Both the position numbers and the translations under genes were made by a program. Positions 12,099 to 24,000 of a stretch of 64,000 bases of DNA are shown here, piece after piece (the first letter of the stretch is position 1; each line of letters begins with the position of its first letter). The notes under the pieces were generated by a model that worked only from the letters and a program-made list of their open reading frames with translations, searched no databases and was not told the DNA's origin. Source of the stretch: Otis tarda (taxonomy: Eukaryota; Chordata; Aves; Otidiformes; Otididae); NCBI GenBank assembly GCA_026413225.1, contig CM048553.1, positions 19,096,501 through 19,160,500 of the forward strand, read 5' to 3'.

Positions 12099-15000
12099 TA
12101 CCTGAGACAGGGGACACGTGTGGATGCTGCAGAGGGTCCCCCCTTCCCAAATGTGCACTGTGCTCCGTTGGGCTCACAAAGACCATTCAGAGAGGAGGGG
12201 GAACCGCCGGCTCATTTGGGCTGGGAGGTAGCACCCATCGGTGGAGAGGAGGCAGGAACTCACAGAAATCTCCTGAAACAACTTCTGAAACTTTTTTTTT
12301 CCCTGAACAAATACCTACAGCCTGTGCCAGCACAACAGCAAGTTCTAGCTGTATGACATTGACCTCTCAGATAAAAACAGGCATTTTTTTGATGACACAT
12401 TATATACAGCAATATGTGAACCAAGCAGTGATACAATAAAATAGGTTTTGTCAACTAGAAAAATCTGCAGCAACATATATCCAGATTAAAATCACACTCG
12501 TTACAGACACTCTATACATTTTAAAATCAAATGTAATTTTTTAACTCTGGTTTTTAACTGGTACAGACCAGAAAAGTATTCCCAAACACTAACACTGAAT
12601 CAATTTCTCTCTACCCGATTCCATGGCATCAATCAGCAACAGTATAACGAATGTAAAATATAGTAGTTCATTTGACACAATGTAATTTGTACATATTCTA
12701 ATAACAAATAATTAACACTCAGACTTTGGGAGAAAGGTTAAATTGAAATTAATTCTATAATATTGCCATTATTGGCATAGTTTCAAGACATAACTAGGAC
12801 TGTAAAAGCAAAAGAGCTGTGACAAAAAAAATTAGTGACTTCTTCGCTTTGTACTCCTTTCAAATCCATTCACTTTAATAATCAATATATGTTAAAAAAA
12901 ATATTTAACCTTGCCTGATCAAGCAATGCAGAATTATCATAAATCCTTTACACTCTGTTTTTTCACCTGGAATTAGATAACGTGCTTACCATATTCTACA
13001 GCCTCCTCATTCTCTAAATCCCACCGAGGATTTACACTGAACTGAAGTTTCTCTCAAGTTTACATTTCTCAGGTGTCTTTAGGCAGAACCCACGATTTTT
13101 CTCCTTTCACATTTTTAAGCTCAGCCATTAACGACTGCAAGCCCCCACCCCTTCCCACCTACATCTAACCCCTCTCAAACCCAGCAACCTGAACCAACTA
13201 AACTTTGCAGCCCTAAATCTGCTTCCCCTTACCCTCTCACAGCAGTGCCAGAGGGGGGGGCTGCCCCTCACCTGCTGATCTTTACCTCATCTCTCGTGAT
13301 TCATGGAAGCACAAAAGTGGGTGCAGCCGAGAACCCAGAGATTTTACTGCCTCTCCAGAGGGACTGAAAATATCCCCTTTTGTTTATACCTAAAACCGAA
13401 AAGTCCCAATAGCATTTCTGCTGCTGGACTTTTACCTCTAAATATGTTCACCCTTCACTAACATACTTTTACCCAAGAAAAAAAAATCTATTAAGAAATG
13501 CCCCGGCATTTCCCTGTGATATCAAAGCATACACGCAAAGCCTGTTTAACCAACTGATACTATAATCCATTAAAAATTAAAGCCTCAGTATGTTTGCAGG
13601 TATCAAATACTGGAATAAACGTTGTTGTAATTCTAGGGTTCTATTTTAACAGTTAAAGGAGAGACATCTGGCAATAATCTACAAATAAATACAGTGTCTC
13701 AATTCTTAGTTTCTCCTCCAAAATACTACCTAGGACATTTCTGCAGCATGATTCATATAATCAACATAATACATTACAATGCCTTTCAAATAATTCAGAA
13801 TTCTCAGTTCATTCAATAAAGAACTCATTTTCAAAAGAGAAGAGGGAACATGCCATGCCAGAAAACTTGCTTTATTGACACAGCCCTGCTGCCAGGAGGA
13901 ACAACGCGGTGAAGCAAACTCCATGATTTCAAAAGCTTTTTTTTTTAAGCAAGGGCAGAGAGAGAAAGAGGCTTATTTACCGAAATGTGAGGTTCCACAG
14001 GTGAGGCCAGAGACGATGTGAAATTCTCTTCCTTTAGTTCCAAAAGTTTTTGTTCATGATGAAGCCTGTAATAATCCTTTCAAGCTGCCAGGTAAAACGC
14101 ACGCCATATCTCAGCCGTATTTTCTTTCACCCTTTTGCAGCGTAACTTTGTTATTTGCATAAAGCTTCGTTCTGGCCTATGGGACTTTTTGAACATCTAC
14201 ATGTTAGATTAGCTGTCTTGACATGCTCTATCAAGCATGACATCACCCATCTCCATGGTGACCTCAACCACACCTGCCCAGATGCCAGAGTTACCTGTCA
14301 TGTTCAGACCTCACTGAACACAACAAAAAAAACCCTCAACCACCATTTTCTAGGTACTCAGGCTTGCACAGGCACCAGAAGAGTTGTTGGGTTTTTTTTT
14401 TAAGTTGATGGAAATCTAATTTCGTTTGCCAATAAATTTATTCTTCACAGAGCACTGGCTGAAAGGCTAGAGCTGTTCCCGACCCTTCCACATCTCCCAG
14501 TGTATTTCCTAGTCAAACAACAACAAAAGCAAGCCATGGCAAACATTTCCCAGCTCATTTTCTAGAGGCACGCTCAAAAGTTCACCCTCTGAAAAACTTC
14601 TGCACACTCATTTTTGCTCTCTGTCCCTCAGAAAGTTTTTGGTTTTTTTTTTATCGAGGTGACTTGTAAAACAGGTTCACAGCAGGTATTACCCCCTCCC
14701 ATGGCCAGGTTAGCATTTTTAACCTCTTAATTGCAAACTCTTTTTCATCCTCGCAGCCGCTGGCCCAGCTCTTAACACTTGCTTCTGCTCTTTCCTTCTC
14801 TGCCGACCGGAGCCAACCCCACCAAAGCAGTGACCACACCCTGCCAGGAGCTCAGCAGCAGATGATCCACACCATCTCAAACTTTAGAAGGCCAAGATGG
14901 TTTTCCTCCTTCCTTTCTCATTTTTCTTTCTAACTTTCCTGAGGATTACATTAGCGCCTTGCTTTCATTAACACAGACAAGACAGCCTTGGCAGAGGCAA

Positions 15001-16202
15001 CATATTCAGAGCTCTTCCAGAAGCTTGCGTTACCTCTAAAGAAAGATTTTGTTCCTTGGCTTTGCACGCTTCCAGGTGGAGGGAGCTCCGGTGCTTGGCT
15101 GCGGGGCTGTCTTACCGGGGAACAAACTGCAGCATGAGGGCAAGCAGAGCGTGGGGCGCAGAGCTGTGGCCGTGGGGTGCTGCGTTCCCCTGCAGGCGTT
15201 TTGGGGCACACAAGGCATGGCACCCCTGCAACCCCCGGCTGCTGCAAACTCACGCCCCAGTTCACCAGGAAGACCAGCCCAGCTGCAGGTTACATGCCTT
15301 GCAGCTGCATCCCAAAGCCCTTGTGCAAATACACACAGCCCCCATCTCTGTGAGCTTTCCTTCCCAGAAGAAGGTATCGCAAACAGGGCAACCAACCTGT
15401 GGGGTGGAGGAGGGATGATCTGTGTGCACAGCTGTGAGGTTTCAGGTCACCACGTTAGCTAACCATCAGTAATCCCCGCTGGCATTTTACCTAGCTGTGA
15501 TTGTACTCCTGATCTGTGGCAGGTTATCAAGAATAGAAACGGGTTCTCAGGAGGCACATCTAGGGAGGGATTTATCTGAATAAATGAAGCCTGGAGGAAA
15601 CCATTAATACCTAGTAGAAGAGATGGACAACATTCAGAGCTGACCTTGCTGGTGGAGGTGATACAGTATGACCTGACAACATCAAACATTTTTTTCCTGA
15701 TGTTTATTTTCAGCAAACCAGGGGTCAGTTTGCCATACTCAGCTACTGACGGTTAAAACGGACAAGAGAAGTCAGTCCACAAAAAAAGAGACAATTAACC
15801 AATCTTGATTTTCTATCTCATTTTCGTTGGCTATGGATCTGACAGGGTTTAGAGCAACCTGGAAGAAAAATTATATAATATCCAAGGGACGACCTCCTGA
15901 CTGTAAATATTGGGATGTTTTATATTCCAGCTGCACCATTTGACACAGAGATTAGAAAATGGTGTTGCATTGGCTTCTATCCTTGATAGAAGTGGAAGTT
16001 CCCACTATGGATAGTGTTGCCGCTTCCCAGATACTGGAGCAGCTGGAGAAGTAAGAAGGGAGGAAAGATAAATTAAAAAATAAATGGTGACATTGTAATT
16101 CATGTCTTCCCATATTATCTTACAGATTTTGTATGTGATGCATGTATGTTACATACACAGAACTACTATATGTGTAGGGAGTTTGTCTTCTATACCACTG
16201 CT

Positions 16203-16237
16203 ACACACACACACATATACAAGGGGGGTTGGGGGGG
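16203..16237 (+). repeat. (AC)n followed by G6-TT-G7
   Basis: Six AC units at 16203-16214, then a short spacer, then six G, TT and seven G at 16223-16237. The dinucleotide run and the long G tracts are likely length-variable. Confidence 0.85.
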
Positions 16238-16328
16238 AACATGTATACTAAACAGACATATACACCCTCTAAAGCAAAATTATATTATGGTCTTATCCAC
16301 AGAGCAGCTAAGTAAGTGTGCATTACAG

Positions 16329-16438
16329 ATACACATATATGGCTATGTACATATATACACATACCTATGTGTGTATCTATACACAGAGATACACATACAC
16401 AAACACACACACACAAAACACAGATACGTGTGTGTGCA
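16329..16438 (+). repeat. Impure CA/TA microsatellite
   Basis: About 110 bp of alternating purine-pyrimidine sequence rich in ATACACATA, ATATAT, GTGTGT and (CA)n blocks, the longest CA part being at about 16401-16414. Open frames across it on both strands (His/Thr/Tyr/Val-rich) are products of the repeat and not genes. Confidence 0.85.
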
Positions 16439-18426
16439 GGCATAGACACAACAGGTAAGAAAAAACCCCTCTGAACTGTAATGCCATGACGATAATAATC
16501 TGTCACTTCATCTGATGAGCCAGTCTCTTAATACATTTCAACTAAGCAAAATTCTTATGATCAACTGGTATAACTTATTTCTGCATGTTTTAATGGGGTT
16601 TCTGTTCAGTTTACCTTTTGGGGTTTTTTTTTAAGTTATGCTGAATGGATGGATTTTTCAGTCTTTCCCATTCCCAAGAAAGACAGTTTGATCCCCTAAT
16701 AGTAATTTTTAAGTTACTTGGTTTTAGAATTCACACTCGTTACACACAATACATACATCTAGTTATCAAAAAATAGAAGCAGGAGGCATTCACATGGATT
16801 TTACCCTCAATAAATTAGCAAGGATGACACATTTTAAACAAATAGCAGGAACAGTTACTGCATTCCTTCTGTAATTTATTGCCTTCAGAAAAGGCTCAAA
16901 TTACAAAATGTGTAGGGCGTAATGCTGTAGGCTGTTCAAACTGGGTTTGCAGTGTCTGCAACACTGGAACTAAATATTTACATGACTCCAAAAGATCTAA
17001 TCTCTGAATTTCACCCCTCTCCCACCCCCTTTATTTAATTTGTATGCTATCTTTATCCACCACCCAGCACATTCCACACAGTCACTAAAGTTCATGGAAG
17101 AGATAAGTGGGGAGAAAAAAAAAAAAATTAAAAATCAAGACTTTCAAAGGAAAGGAGGGAAGCTGTTTAGAAACAAGGAATAGAATCACCCTCATTAGAG
17201 CTGAAATCTTGCAGCAATTTTAGTTGGATACATATGGATTCTAGCAGTTGTGTTCCAAGGCAGTGCTAGCACCTGGGATCTCTAGAGACGCTATCAAAAA
17301 GAAGTTGTACGGGGGAGTTACCAAATGACAATCTTTCCCAAGACTCTAACAACAGTCTGATCTCCAAAGGTTTGGAAGGCTTCAAAAGAGGCTAGGAATT
17401 CAGTTAGAACTCCCACAACATAGTACAATATTTTTGCAATTTGTTTTTATTCCTTACTTACAATTAATTTGCTGTTAGTGCTGAAATACCTATCAAACAC
17501 TAAGAAAAAAACCCTTTTATTAAAGGTTTGCTGTCAATCACTTCTTAAACTGAGAATAATGAATTGCAGATTTTTGAGCCTCAACTCTAAATTCTGCTGA
17601 TTGACTGAAAAAAAATGAGTTATGGAATAGAAGGTAGATTGTCTGTAAACCTGAAGAGATTAAACTCCAACATTGCACCCAAAACCAGAGCCCAGAGTTA
17701 GGCTGTGAGGAGATCCTTGCATGGCATTCCCTGAATTCAGAAGATTGGCATGACGGCGGCCTCCACCTGCTCTGAGAAATACATCAGTGTGTCATGTCTC
17801 CTCTGACCCCACATCTACTGTTCCCTGCTGAAAAGCAATTGCAGGCAGGCGAGAAGCAAGCCACCTTAAAGTATGCTGCTGACAGAGCAGTGTGGATGTC
17901 AAAACAGCTTGGAGGATGCAGATACCTGTGGATAGGTTTGTTTTGTTTGTATTAAAAGACTCTAAAAAAAAGAAAGTAAATGAAAGGGTAACAGAGCCAG
18001 CTAAAGCACACAGACACACTCTACAGATATTTTCTTTTCTCCTGGGCAGCAGTGCCAATACTGAAAGTGTAACAGAAGTTAACAGCTGTTCCATATTTTC
18101 TCTTCAGCTGTGAAACGTACATGGAGAACCATATACTAAAATCAAGAGTCTCACCTTCATCTTTTTCTCCATGTATATTCTAAAAAAATGAAAAGCTAGT
18201 AAAAAATGTCAGTTTCAACAAACTATTCCAAGGTGATACTGAATAGTTTAATTTTTATTATTGTTTCTTTGAATTTCAAGGCAGCAACTGAACCTCAGCC
18301 TACATAAAAGAAAATATGTTTAATGCTTTGTTACATTCTCACCTTTTGTAATGAGGTAATATTCAATTTTGTGGGAGTTATAAGGACTGTTTAACAAAAA
18401 GCAAGATATTAATTTGACTTTCATAC

Positions 18427-18713
18427 CTGATCTCTCAGTCTCTCCTGGTGTCCCATTATTGCTGTAGCATGATGGGGATATTTCTGTTTCAGATGCTCAA
18501 GAAAAGCCTCTCTCTTCCTGTCCATTTCCGAGGTTTGCATTCCCAGTATTTCTTTGGAACTGCGAGGGCCACCTACTGTATGTCTTCGAGGGATGTTGCG
18601 GGTGGACTTTGAATTAGAAGAAGCGTGACTGTTCGGGGTTGAAAGGAGCTCTCTAGATCGGAGACATTCTGCATCGTCTAGTGATGTTACATGCAAACTG
18701 GTTTTTGCCTGGT
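18427..18713 (-). CDS. KIAA1217: KIAA1217 (SKT, sickle tail) coding exon 2
   Basis: Encodes residues 24-119 of the protein, joined to exon 1 through a split Asp codon (G from exon 1, AC from this exon). The acceptor is a long T-tract followed by CAG at 18716-18714, and the donor is CAG|GTATGA at 18429/18426. The exon is 287 nt, entering in phase 1 and leaving in phase 0. The product reads DQAKTSLHVTSLDDAEC, a Ser/Asn-rich linker, then the invariant block RRHTVGGPRSSKEILGMQTS and the charged helix EMDRKREAFLEHLKQKYPHH, ending GHQERLRDQ. This order and wording match vertebrate KIAA1217. The paralogue SRCIN1 (p140Cap) has a related DRKR..F..HLK.KYP segment but lacks the GGPRSSKEILGMQTS block. 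SKT is a large cytoskeleton-associated coiled-coil protein known from mouse for notochord and intervertebral disc development. RRHT is a possible basophilic-kinase site (inference). Confidence 0.95.
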
Positions 18714-19134
18714 CTGAAAAAAAAAAACAACCCAAACCCCAAAAATCCAATATCAGAATATTTTAAGAACTTAATCCCAACATTAATAAGAAAAAGAAAA
18801 TAATCAATACAAAAGCTAGGTTCATTTAAAAGTCCAGTAGTGTTCCGCATCATTAGGCATATATACGCGGCATGAAGTGGCCCAGAAATAATCACTTATA
18901 TAAGCTATGCACAGTACTTATGTACTTTTGACACACATCTGCAGCATTGCCTCCCAGAAAAGTGGACATCATTAAAGTAGATGTTGCTTTTATATCATCT
19001 TTACCACTGTGTGACTTGAAAAGAAGATCTGACAGGGCCCTTCTTCCTTAACCTTTAAAATCTACAGGATGCTTTCCAGGAGAAGAAATGGGTTTCTTTA
19101 ATAGGCTCCAGTTCATGTAATGGCCCCGTAACCA

Positions 19135-19150
19135 GTACCCTTAAGGGTAC
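19135..19150. repeat. 16-bp perfect palindrome
   Basis: GTACCCTTAAGGGTAC is its own reverse complement, with no spacer. Symmetry stops on both sides. It lies in KIAA1217 intron 1. It may be chance or a dimeric factor site. Confidence 0.9.
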
Positions 19151-19423
19151 CAACTGATAAAATTCCTTTGACAAAGCACATTTGAAATCCTACATCTTTT
19201 TTTCAGTGTGTTTTCAACATGCTCTGAAACACCTATGAAATAATAAGAGGGTTTTGGAGGCTTTTTTTCCTGATTTCTGACTGTGGTCTGGTTTTAAATT
19301 TCACTGATCTCTCTTGGATTTTATACGTCTCTGGACAGTGGGCTGGAAAATACTACATCACTTTTTCAATAAACCATTTCTTAAGAAAGAGAATAAAAGC
19401 AAGTTTTGTGTGATATAAAAAGG

Positions 19424-19439
19424 AAAAAAAAAAAAAAAA
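19424..19439 (+). repeat. A-tract (16 A)
   Basis: Pure run of 16 A within intron 1, without an attached retroposon body that I can recognise. Confidence 0.8.
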
Positions 19440-20461
19440 CTCAGATAAATTTTACAACTTTAAAATCTACTTTAAGTCCAAAGACCATGACGAGGTTTGT
19501 AAAGAGACAGGCAGACACAGAGGGTATGTAAGTACTGGATTATCTTCAGGTAACTGTGTAACACGAACCCTCTGGTGCATGAAAAAAGTGTAGTCTGGAG
19601 CCTTGTTACCCAATACCTTTGAAAAATCCCTCGCTCCTTTGTCAGCGAAGGAAAAAAAAAAAAAACAAAAACCAAAATACCAGAAGCATTGAAAAGGCCC
19701 GGCCAAGTCTGATGTGGCCTTCCCCGTCCAGCCTCAGAGTTCCAGTGAGAGTTAACCCTTTACAGCACCTCCCAAGAGCTGGAAACTCCTTCCTCTACCT
19801 GTTTTTAAGACATCTCTATTTCTTTCCATCTGACACTTTTTGCCTCGGAGCCCTTTATCCTCCCAGCGACCGTCTTCCCCGCGTGCTGCCATTTATACAG
19901 CACTGCTGTTTGGAAAGAGGCTCCTACTCCCTTCTTTTTACAGTTCAGTCAGTCAGTTTGACACCCTGCCTGCCACTTGCCTCAGGATTTTATGTTGATG
20001 ATTTTTCAGCTTTCTGGTGTGCACTGTCAATTGCCTGCCAAGTCCCACGTAACATCAAGCCCCGGTAATAAAGTAAATTCTCTATCGGTGGAGCTGCTGC
20101 TGCAGTGATGCCCCACCAAGGCACATGGGGAACCAATTCCCTTGCGTTTCACAACAGGGCTGGGCCGTGGAAGGTCCTCAAAGACTTTGCATGTTTCTGT
20201 AAGCTCCCTATAATGCTCAAGGACTCCAAAATATCAACAAAACCCTCTCATTCACATCCATGGAAACCTATCCCAAAAGCAGGACCTGACACAGGAGCTC
20301 AGATTGCAGATAGCACCACGCTTCGATGAGCACAGAACCAGGCACGACTTTGGAAACAGGTTTGGTTCACACGGAAGTTTTGCTCTCACACAGATTCAAA
20401 ATGCCATCTCTGATGTTCACAGTACCTTCTAAGACGTTTTTAGAAGCACACTCCTGAATGT

Positions 20462-20486
20462 GTACACACACACACATTCACACACT
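20462..20486 (+). repeat. Short (AC)n microsatellite
   Basis: GTACACACACACACACATTC followed by a second ACACAC: about a dozen CA units with one interruption. Confidence 0.85.
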
Positions 20487-21956
20487 CGACTCTTCCAAGC
20501 ACAACTCAACTAAAAAACGTCCAGCCTCACTGACTACTGGAAATTCAGAGCACCGACCTCCAGGTAAGCTCCGCTTGCTTGAGAAAAGTGACAAAAAGAA
20601 GAGTTTTGCTTGCAAGAAGTAAGCATGGCTACTCCAGAAACGCTCGGTCAAAATAGTTTCTGAAAGCTGTACAGTCCTTTCAACGGATTTTACAGAAAAA
20701 AAAACAAGAGGTGTGACGGGGCTGGCTGGAATTTACCATCTTTAATTTGTTCCACCAGGAGCCCAGAAGTTATATCCCTGAGGTTGTTGGAACAAAGGCA
20801 GCAGAAATAAATAAGGGATTTCCTTGGAGCTCGAGGGAGTCAGCCTGAGCGTGGGTGACTGAGTGCAGCAATTTGGTATAAACCCTTAAAGTATGGTCAC
20901 AGCAGCAGTTTCCATCACTGAATTGGTGGCAGGCACTTCCTCAAGAAGGCAGGTAAACCTACACTGACAAACAAAACCAAGTGCTCATGAATGTGTATTT
21001 TGGGTCTTAAATCTCTCTCCTGCAAAGCGTTTCCCTCCTCTGCACTTCAGTCATTTCAATAGTTTAAGAAAAAGCTAATTATTGGAATATAAAGAGACAT
21101 ATCAAGTAAAGCATTTTACCGCTATTTGTTATTGGGTGAAACCTTGAGAAGGAATCAAAAATAACATATTTTTCTTATACTATATTAGAAAGATCAACAA
21201 ATTCTCTTTATTTTTCTTTCATATATTTGGAAAATACTGTATAAATACCAGTGAAAAGAAAGGAATGTAAACTATGCAAACTAATTGCTAGCCTTGCCAG
21301 CAAGCTGACCTGGGCATTCAGCACGCTCCCGCGCGTTACAGCCCACAGCAGCACGTGACTGTTTTTCAAACCAAACACTCTGTTGTGTTTGAATACTGGT
21401 CTCTCCTCTAGCAATTGCTGGGGAAAAAAAAAAAAAGAAAAAAATCTTCCTTGGCCATTTCTTTGGTAGGGACAAGTGATTTTGATGGCAAGGTTGAAAG
21501 CTGGGACGGTGAAACCTGCCCTGCCTACCTCCGGGCACATGAGCTCCACAGCTGCTGTGTGGGCCCCAGTGCTACTGGGAGGAGAAACCGAGTGAAGTTT
21601 TCTGGATCCTGGAGTTGCTCAATAACAGCGTGGGCAAACTTTCCGTATCTTCCAAGCGAAGATAATAGGCCTAGAAAATCAATCCCCACAGATAACAGCG
21701 AAATGTGTGAAGGATCATGTGATGGTTCCCAGAAGAGAGCCAAGAGTAAGGAAAGGATAAATCATGCAAGTATCCTCTTGGAAAAAGGAGTAAAGAGAAG
21801 GCAATGGAAAACACAGAGGTGTGAGATAAGCTTGTCTCCCTCTCTCCCTCCCTCATACTCAAAAGCTAAAAGCTGAAGGTCTTTAGGTTCAATAAAGTAG
21901 CAAGTCTAGAGGGCAACAAAAAAAGCAAGACTTGCTGATTGACAGGTGAGGGCCTT

Positions 21957-21980
21957 GGTTACCCAAAGGCTTGGGTAACC
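21957..21980. repeat. Perfect 10-bp inverted repeat with 4-nt loop
   Basis: The arms GGTTACCCAA and TTGGGTAACC are exact reverse complements separated by AGGC. In addition, GCCTT just before and AAGGC inside the loop can pair as an alternative. It lies in intron 1 and would form a short hairpin in the pre-mRNA or a cruciform in DNA. Confidence 0.9.
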
Positions 21981-22890
21981 CTTATGCTTGAGTTGCTTCT
22001 CTGATCTGAAAACAAATTTCAAGATTTCTTAATGTCACCCGTTACTACAGTGGATGTAACTACAGGAAAGGTCCAGGTCTCCAGCCTAGAAGCTGTATGC
22101 CTATGGCTATTAGGAACACAATCACGAAGGATTAATTGCTGAGAGTTGGAAATTAAAACAAAAAAAAAAATAAGTCCTTCAACCATCCTGGTATGCAATT
22201 CTTCCAAGTCACACCCTCCACGAAGTCTACAAAGGTCAGGAAAGTCACTGTGCTTCATTACTTTAAATGTTGTCAAGATTTTAATAGTCCTATTTTGCAA
22301 CCCAGGTGACAGGACAGAAGAACATTTTCAGCATAATTTCAGAAAGCAACAAGTCTGGACCTGACCCACACTATGAAACTGAGCCTTGAGGCAAACCACA
22401 TTCAACATTTAAAGTTTAAAAAAGAATAAGAGTTTTAATAGCGCGAGTCAAAACCACCTCTGTTATATTTATGCTAGCAGTAAATCTGAGATTATCCGGA
22501 AGCTTTCTAATTTATTCCAGTGTCTTTACAATTAGCTCTGTTTCCAAGGAGCTTTCAAATGCAACTTTTGGATATGGGCCAGAACTACTAAATTTGGTTA
22601 TGAACTTCCAGCATTCAAAATTTTGGGGAATCAGAGAGAATCACCGTGGTCAGACCTCTGTTCTTCTAGCTCCACATGTATCTCAGGCAGCTTCATACAA
22701 CCCATATAGAAGAAATATGTGACTGAAGGGTGGTTTTTTTTTTTTGCTATTCAGACACATCCTTTAAGTGAAGATTTCCGCCCCACTAAATATAAACACA
22801 TACAGACACAGATGCATGTGACTTGCACTGCCCAGTACTTTAACTTAAAAAATTATTCAAGAGAGCATCAAGTAGTTAATGAAGCCCCAA

Positions 22891-22937
22891 GGAAAAAAAA
22901 AAAAAAGAAAAAAAGAAAAAAAGGGTATTTTTTTTTC
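22891..22937 (+). repeat. A/G-rich low-complexity tract running into T-tract
   Basis: Runs of A broken by single G, then GGGTA and about nine T. It is a simple homopurine tract followed by homopyrimidine, in intron 1, 60 bp before the GC-rich island begins. Confidence 0.8.
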
Positions 22938-23767
22938 TCCTAAGTTCTTTATACACTATTTTCTGGTATTAAATATTTGTAAACTCGTGTGATTTTTTTT
23001 TTTTTAACCGCGCGTAGCTGACCACGCATTGTTTGTTCCACAGAAGCACAGAAACACAACTTTTTCTGAAGTGCCTGCGAGGAATGCGACACGCACGCAG
23101 CGGGAACGCTCACAGGTGCTCCGCAAACACTGTAACAGGTATCGATTAGGCATGTGTCCTGCTACCTCGACGTTATCCTCCACGTGGAACAGCCCACGTA
23201 GAACTCAGTAGGAATGAGTTTTCCGTTCGCTTTCAGACGGAATATAATGGTGCAAGCGTGACGGTGCGAAGGCACCGCAGCTGACCCGCCGTGAAACCCA
23301 CGCGTACAACCCGCACGGCTTCGCTCCAGCGCAAACCCAACCGCTGTCACACGCAACCCTGTGACAGCCCGCCGCCAGCCCCCTCTGCTGAAAGGCACCC
23401 CGAGGGGAAGAAGAAGAAGAAAAAAAATGAGCTAAACCTACTTTGGGGGGAGAAGAGCGGTATCTCCGCCATACGTAAGGCGCGGGGAGGATTTAAAGGG
23501 GACGCGACATTATTTCTGCCCCCCGGGCGGGAGCAGTCCCGTGGGCTGTGACAGCCACGCAGCACGCTCCCCATGGACAGGCAGAAACCGCTCTGAGGGG
23601 AAAGTTAAACCTCGCGAAGTCGGAGCAGGGGGGAACTCCGCAGCGCCGTTACCACAAGCCAGACAGACGTGCCCGTTTCCCCCACGCATCCTGCCTCCCG
23701 TTACAGAACGCAGCAGCGCGGGGCACGCTGAAATGTAACTCCATCTTTGCCTGATTCCCTTACTTAC

Positions 23768-23837
23768 CCTTCATCTCCCTGCTGTCTGTCGAGCAAGCCG
23801 GGCACGGCTCCAGTTTCTGGCTCTCCTCTTCCTCCAT
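23768..23837 (-). CDS. KIAA1217: KIAA1217 (SKT, sickle tail) coding exon 1
   Basis: Starts at ATG 23837-23835 and encodes MEEEESQKLEPCPACSTDSR followed by EMK plus the first base of an Asp codon. It ends at AAGG|GTAAGT, a near-ideal donor. The start is well supported: the context is ACAATGG (A at -3, G at +4), and an in-frame TAG lies four codons upstream at 23849-23847. The peptide matches the N-terminus of vertebrate KIAA1217, which begins MEE-ESQK-EPC. Spliced to exon 2 it gives MKDQAKTSLHVTS, corresponding to the human MQEQGK-NLHVTS region. The short acidic start has no signal peptide, consistent with a cytoplasmic protein. The exon sits in the densest part of the CpG island, so the same segment carries promoter and start codon. 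Confidence 0.93.
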
Positions 23838-24000
23838 TGTCCCTGCCTACCGCCCCGGCTCGCCTCTCCAACCGGGAAGCGGCGGCGCCCGGACTGTCCG
23901 CGCCGGCCCCGGGGAGGAGGACGGGAATTCTCCTCTCCCGGCTGCCGAATTCCACCCCCCTGCGAAGCGCCCCGCACACGCCCGCGATGCCGAGGTTCCC
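23838..24000 (-). other. KIAA1217: KIAA1217 5' leader (approximate)
   Basis: GC-rich leader upstream of the start codon. There is no ATG on the minus strand between 23838 and about 24088, so scanning ribosomes would meet the KIAA1217 ATG first. Open frames through here on the minus strand begin only at GTG or TTG. The upstream limit is arbitrary because the transcription start is unknown. Confidence 0.55.

Larger units (their letters stand above)
1..18426 (-). other. KIAA1217: KIAA1217 intron 2 (partial, runs out of window)
   Basis: Non-coding stretch downstream, in gene direction, of coding exon 2. It opens with a GTATGA donor at 18426-18421. I looked on the minus strand for the next conserved coding block, a Ser/Pro-rich segment that follows the RLRDQ end in the human protein, and found no candidate with an acceptor. 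The intron is therefore inferred to be longer than 18.4 kb; very long 5' introns are known for this gene. It contains a worn CR1 tail at 484-630, a young antisense CR1 at 2859-3800, a CA/TA microsatellite at 16.2-16.4 kb, nested short repeats at 12.06 kb and an AT-rich, homeobox-site-rich block at 8.04-8.42 kb. GC-richer patches at about 7.0-7.2, 10.4-10.9 and 15.0-15.4 kb carry chance open frames only. Confidence 0.75.
18714..23767 (-). other. KIAA1217: KIAA1217 intron 1
   Basis: GT-AG intron of 5,054 bp between coding exons 1 and 2, with donor GTAAGT (23767-23762) and acceptor T-tract plus CAG (18716-18714). Its 5' 750 bp are still CpG-island-like. The rest is ordinary AT-rich intron with A/T homopolymers (19424-19439, 21423-21434, 22891-22937), a short CA repeat at 20462, a 16-bp palindrome at 19135 and a perfect 10-bp-arm hairpin at 21957. 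I see no further coding exon and no recognisable transposon inside it. Confidence 0.88.

Noticed and set aside
15036-15462. Four overlapping open frames of 104-137 codons on both strands
   Set aside because: They result from low stop frequency in a GC-richer patch; no domain, no splice support, and mutually overlapping.
15790-16100. Possible further CR1 tail ('tctgacagggtttagagcaacctgg')
   Set aside because: Only a few words resemble the CR1 3' end and neighbouring blocks do not follow; too weak to annotate.
16146-16506. His/Thr/Tyr- and Val/Cys-rich frames of 73-99 codons
   Set aside because: They translate the CA/TA microsatellite.
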